Shown here: piece after piece, positions 59,597-64,000 of the stretch
Numbering within the stretch: the first letter of the stretch is position 1
Layout of the letters: every line of letters begins with the position of its first letter
Origin: Diphasiastrum complanatum
Lineage: Eukaryota; Streptophyta; Lycopodiopsida; Lycopodiales; Lycopodiaceae
DNA length: 64,000 nt
Assembly: GCA_029204225.1 (NCBI GenBank)
Contig: CM055097.1
Location: forward strand, 42,698,858-42,762,857
Reading direction: 5' to 3'
Position numbers and translations under genes: made by a program
The notes under the pieces: model-generated
Seen by the model: the letters and a program-made list of their open reading frames with translations, nothing else
Database searches by the model: none
Told to the model about the DNA's origin: nothing

Positions 59597-62200
59597 GGGC
59601 ATCAGCACCCAATACTGTGAAAACTTCTGCATGTACTATGAACTATGAAGATCCTACAGAAATTGTATGAGTTCTAGGAAATGGACAGATTTGTCTCATT
59701 TCTTTTCATCGTTTCTCTAGAAGAAGATCCGCCAGAGGTGATCTTAGCGCTAGATCAATCCCTCTGTTGATAACCTTGCTCATAACCAGCTAGCCTCCTT
59801 AGTGACGTTAAAACTCAAACGTACTAGATCGGGTGGTATAGAGACTTTATAATCTATATTAATGGTATAGATCAGATGCTACTATTTTATAAAATTAGAA
59901 TTGGGGATTCGCTGGAAGGGTGTATATTAATCAGCATAATTCCCAACTTCCAACAAGTTGGGAAACATCGTATTCTGCTTTCAATCATTGATAGTAATTT
60001 CGAATGTGCTTTCAAGGAAACGTACCTGTACATAAATTCTATATAGCTAGTTTTTATTTTGAGGAATACCGTATAAGTCCGCATCTAAGTTACCGCTTAA
60101 TTTGGAAAATGATGCATGTTTCATGTATCAACACCTCAAACATGAAATTAGCTAACAGAATAACAAACACTGCCTCCGAAAAATCTTACACTCATTAAAT
60201 TGAACTCATAAGATGCTCTAACTAAAAGAAAATTTTGATTCTCTAGAGGAAACAAAATTCTTAGATTGATTTGACTATAACTAGGAAGAGTGCAAACTTG
60301 AAAAAGTGAGCAATTCCTAGAACTTTTAGATTTAAATGAGCATAACTAGGTAGTAGGAAGAGAGCAAACTTGAGAAAGTGAACAATTCTCTGGATCGATT
60401 AACTAGGGAATACATGTATACTATCTTCCTTGATAAGAAATTTAATGTCTAGGGGAGTTCAAGTAAGGCCTTAGCATTTCTTAGATATCACATTTTCTTG
60501 TTTGAGATAAGAAATTCCCTGGTTTTTTCTGGTTTAAGATAGGATGTTCCCTTCTTCGAGTTCTCTAATCAGGAAATATTGTCCCTCTTTTCCCTAGATT
60601 GTCATCTAGAAAGTGTTCACTTTTTACTTCTTTGGACTCTTCCCATGAAGAATATTCGTTCTTTCTTGAATAATTTCTTCAACGGGATGAACGCTTTGGC
60701 AACACGTCATACATATTTACTTGAATATTCTCAAAATTAATTTGAAAATTACAAGTTTGCAAACTGAATTTTATCAGCTCCTAGCATTCTATATGAAGGG
60801 TCAAATGATAATACATTTCTATAGGAACAATTTCTCTATTTTTTATTTTCAAATGCTCAAGTTATCGTGTTTGGAATTGCAAGCAAGGCTTAACTACTCT
60901 TTGGAACTCCGATCCATATTGATCAGCACTTGTGCCCAATATTTGACTCATTTTCAAAAGAAAAAATTCGATGTTATGTCTAGGATAATACTTATCCACC
61001 ATAACAAAATTGAGGTGCAATATTCAATCCTATGTAGTCCACCAACAAAAGCTTAGACCATCAACTTCGTCATGCATTGCATGGACGAGCTCCAATATTT
61101 TCAAGGAAAAATAGGGAAACACTTGGCCAAATTACAATATGAGAGATATTAATGTGGCTTTCTTGACAAGATCAAGACATGCGACAAATTGAAACTATCT
61201 ACAAATCCAATCCTAATGCATACTGAGAGCATTTTAAAAGGGACTAGAAATAGAATGATATTGGTTACTAGAACCACTAGAGTCAACATATGACCAACAA
61301 GATGAAAACAAGACATACCCAAATAGCTACCTTTTGATAAGAGATAAAAAATGTGACAATTTATAGAGATTTGTAACAACATCATGAACATAGAGAAATC
61401 AATTTATGTTGGGTCTATCCTACTAGACAAAAGGATGTAGAAGCAAGACTTCACAACCATCTAATTGCTTCCTATCCATATCCAGATTTTAGCATGTGGA
61501 TTCTACAAAAGAAATGTTATGTTACCGGTAAGTGAAAGTGTAAAAAATGATCTCATGGATAGTCTCACATAGTACTCCTACATACATCAGGCACATATAA
61601 CTAATCTCTCAACACTAGCACTTAGAACATGAATGTTGGTATCTTGTGCTCTTATTATGCAATATACTCTCAAGAGCAACATTTACTTGACACCAAGTCT
61701 AGTGGACAATACAAGGGCACCAATCTCTCAAGTTCTTTATAGATAAATTGATCACATCCAATCTTTTAATACTACTAGATACTCGAAGCACTAGAGCGAC
61801 ATCTACTTGACACCAAGTCTAGTGGACAATACAAGGCACCAATCTCTCAAGCTCTTATAGCTAAATTTACTACTAAATAGTCAGCAAATATCATCATTTC
61901 ATGAGCTTGTAGCACTTTATCATTCTACAAAAAAAAAGTTCACGCTTGGCAACGTAACACTGATTTTTTTTCTTAACAATTACAATGTATTAAAAATAAT
62001 CATTTATGTCCACTAAAGTTGGAAATCAACGTATAAATTGCAAGATTTCATAAATTACTACTAGAGTCATTAATGTGATGTTGCACTTCTCATAAGTCAT
62101 GTTGTATCTCATGATAGTTGTCAAAGATTAAAGAGAAAAGCAATATCACATACTAGATTGTTTAATGAATTACATGTTGCAAGGTCAATCTTGCAGAGAG
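59597..62200. other. Anonymous stretch downstream of the transporter
   Basis: This holds the 3' UTR and terminator of the transporter, without a clear polyadenylation signal, and then unrecognised sequence. Open frames such as 60721-61056 (plus) and 61149-61391 (minus) lack motifs. A direct repeat around 'acttgacaccaagtctagtg' occurs at about 61686 and 61806 (period about 120 bases). Confidence 0.45.
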
Positions 62201-62777
62201 AAGGGTGTTGGACAAGCCGATGCACCATGAATTTGCTAAATAACTAGAAAGACACCACAATTATCCTTCATCATGAGTCTCCCTATTCTACTTCCAACCC
62301 TCACTACAACTTGAATGACGATGGAGATGTAGTGAGAGATGAGAAAGAAACTATTTTTTAATTGATAAATTACATTTATGATGTTCTCATCATTTTGAAA
62401 AAGATTGTTTAGAAAATGGAGCATTCTATTTGGAGAAACAAAATCTAAAATATGTAGGAGTTGCAAGAATTATTCCTGCAACTAAAACAACAACCAAAGC
62501 CATACGTTTGAGCTTCTCAAAAAATTGGTTCACTTCTTCATTCCACTCAATAGACGGATTATATTGATTCTCTTTCTTTTCTTATTAACTCTACATTTTG
62601 TCAAATAATTAAGAGGTGCTCATAATCCTCTATGGACTTCTAAAAGAAAACTGTAAAATCAAGAAAAGATTTAACTTCTCTAATTGCTTTCCATATTGGC
62701 CAATCAAGCATTGTCTTGATTTTATCCTCGTCTATATTCAACCTTCCCAAGAAGATCTTATGACCAAGATATACCAC
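62201..62777 (-). pseudogene. Ty3/gypsy RT end and RNase H start, split by an insertion
   Basis: Minus-strand reading from 62776 gives 'NVVYLGHKIFLGRLNIDEDK', 'MLDWPIWKAIREVKSFLDF' and, after stops, 'FFEKLKRMALVV'. This is the conserved stretch between the gypsy RT palm and RNase H. It continues the RT fragment at 63728-63960, whose last residues are 'SKCEN'. Further down only stop-ridden remnants remain. Confidence 0.75.
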
Positions 62778-63727
62778 ATTAGGGCCCTTTTTGGACTAAA
62801 AAAGGGCCTCTTTACTAATTATAATTAGTGTTACTAAAGACATGTATACTGATAAAAGAGGGAAAAATGGTAGTAGGCCAGTTCCCCCCCCTTGTACCTA
62901 ATGTAAAAAACAATTTCTGAAAAAGTGATTTGGGGGGGGGGAGGGGGTATCCCCCTACCTGATGGGCCGCCAGGATGGCTAGGTGTCTAGCTGGGCCAGC
63001 GGCCCAGGGGCTTGTTGTGCCCAATGACTCTTACTATTTTTTTTGCCCTGGCAGCCCACCACCATAGCACGCCGACGTGCTATGGTGGTGGGTTGCAAAA
63101 AAAAATAAAAATTCTAAATCACTTGGCACGTAGGCATGCCAAGTGATTCAATGAAAACAAAAATTCTTTTTGGAGCACAAGGCTAAAAATGTTTTTTAAC
63201 TTCAATGTTTTTTTATTTTGGGATTTCATTATGTATTTTTAACTATGCGCCAAACCACAGTTCTTATTAATAAACATTCAAGTAGTGGCATAAAAAAGAT
63301 AGCACACCATGTGCTATCTTTCTATTGACTATGGCAAGAAAGAAATTCGCAAAACTCGCAAAATGCCAAGCCCCCCCTCCAAAAATCAAGGAAGTTGGTG
63401 TTGATCTAACTACCATAGATAGGTATACCTAATGGTTAGATCAAAGTGACTTGAGTAGATTAACCTAATGACTTTTTAGTACATGAACATGTGTTGTTCA
63501 TGCTCAGCTAGCCTTGGATATCATGCTCTTGTAACTGCAAATCAATCAATCAATGTGGCAGAGATCACGATTTTGGAGCAATTGACATTTTGGAGCTTTT
63601 ATACAATAATTTGTTTTGGAATTTTTTGATGTGAATGCAATCCAAACTTAGAGAAGTTGATTCTCTAATATTATAAAGCTGTACTACAGTCCGTAATTCT
63701 CATGTGTCAGGTCGTTCTATAGTGTAT
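62778..63727. mobile_element. Hairpin-rich insertion related to the foldback element
   Basis: The left end (CATTAGGGCCCTTTTTGGAC, then a complementary 'AAAAAAGGGCC') matches the left end of the 28688-30454 element for about 40 bases. Inside are three strong hairpins: 63051-63096 (21-bp arms, one mismatch, 4-base loop), 63117-63148 (12-bp arms, 8-base loop) and 63295-63321 (12-bp arms, 3-base loop). The insertion separates two contiguous parts of a gypsy RT. No inverted copy of the left end is found at the right boundary, so the right end is unclear. Confidence 0.6.
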
Positions 63728-63960
63728 GCTTAAATATTTTCACATTTGGATTCATTCGAAAAAAGTTTTTCTCTTCTGAGAATTTGGAAGACAATTTGAA
63801 TATGATTTATTTGCTCTTTAAGAGTCCTGCTATAGATGAGAATATTATCTAGAAATACAACTATGAATTGACCCAAGTATGGATGCCCATCTGTAAAATT
63901 GTATAGACCAAATTGACCAAGAAACAAAGGCCATCCAGTCTTCCATTCTTTTTGTATGAA
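63728..63960 (-). pseudogene. Ty3/gypsy RT fragment with altered catalytic motif
   Basis: The minus strand encodes 'QFIVVFLDNILIYSRTLKEQ', 'HIQIVFQILRREKLFSNESK' and 'CEN'. In place of YxDD the motif is F-L-D-N, so the second catalytic Asp is Asn. The upstream RT blocks lie outside the window. It belongs to the same element as 62201-62777. Confidence 0.8.
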
Positions 63961-64000
63961 ACATATTTTGAATATTAGAGCTTATTACTCTAACTGATGA

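Noticed and set aside
60721-61056. 111-residue plus-strand frame
   Set aside because: AT-driven composition and no known motif; not supported as a gene.

Overview
The window looks like plant nuclear DNA: AT-rich, gene-poor and full of retrotransposons. Two spliced plant genes can be reconstructed, a Dicer-like ribonuclease and an NPF (NRT1/PTR) transporter. Long TE-filled introns, (GA/CT)n tracts, divergent plant proteins and LINEs with a nuclease-like C-terminal domain suggest a fern or another seed-free plant. That placement is an inference; no organellar, rRNA or tRNA marker was seen.

Layout. 1-4822: decayed Ty1/copia sequence (integrase at about 2200-3125, minus strand). 4823-12293 (+): the C-terminal two thirds of a Dicer-like gene, with PAZ, RNase IIIa, RNase IIIb and one dsRBD on seven exons. 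Its 4.2-kb intron is packed with antisense L1-like LINE pieces whose 3' ends run into (TC)n tails, including an ORF1-only copy. 12294-22430: decayed copia RT (+), a second copy of a minus-strand repeat also present near the left end, and unassigned sequence. 22440-25595: two plus-strand pieces of another LINE lineage. The second piece is cut by a minus-strand LTR element (25596 to about 27910) that carries an unrecognised ORF beside its polypurine tract. 28688-30454: a 1.77-kb multi-hairpin foldback element. 30478-40752: a decayed Ty3/gypsy element (minus) with an internally duplicated gag and a nested copia fragment (plus). 40760-44715: two more members of the LTR family, with a retropepsin fragment before the second. 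44716-55112: mostly anonymous, with hairpins, a minisatellite, a LINE C-terminus and a MITE candidate. 55113-59596 (+): the NPF transporter, four exons, complete. 59597-64000: anonymous sequence, then a Ty3/gypsy pol (minus) split by a hairpin-rich insertion whose left end matches the 28.7-kb foldback element.

The two host genes have unrelated roles: small-RNA biogenesis, and membrane transport of nitrate, peptide or other small solutes. Each shows substitutions at normally invariant functional positions. In the Dicer-like protein the last catalytic glutamate of RNase IIIb is Gln. In the transporter the ExxER proton-coupling motif of TM1 is lost. The most unusual structures are the (TC)n-tailed ORF1-only LINE, the LTR family with a conserved non-pol ORF, and the foldback/hairpin family.
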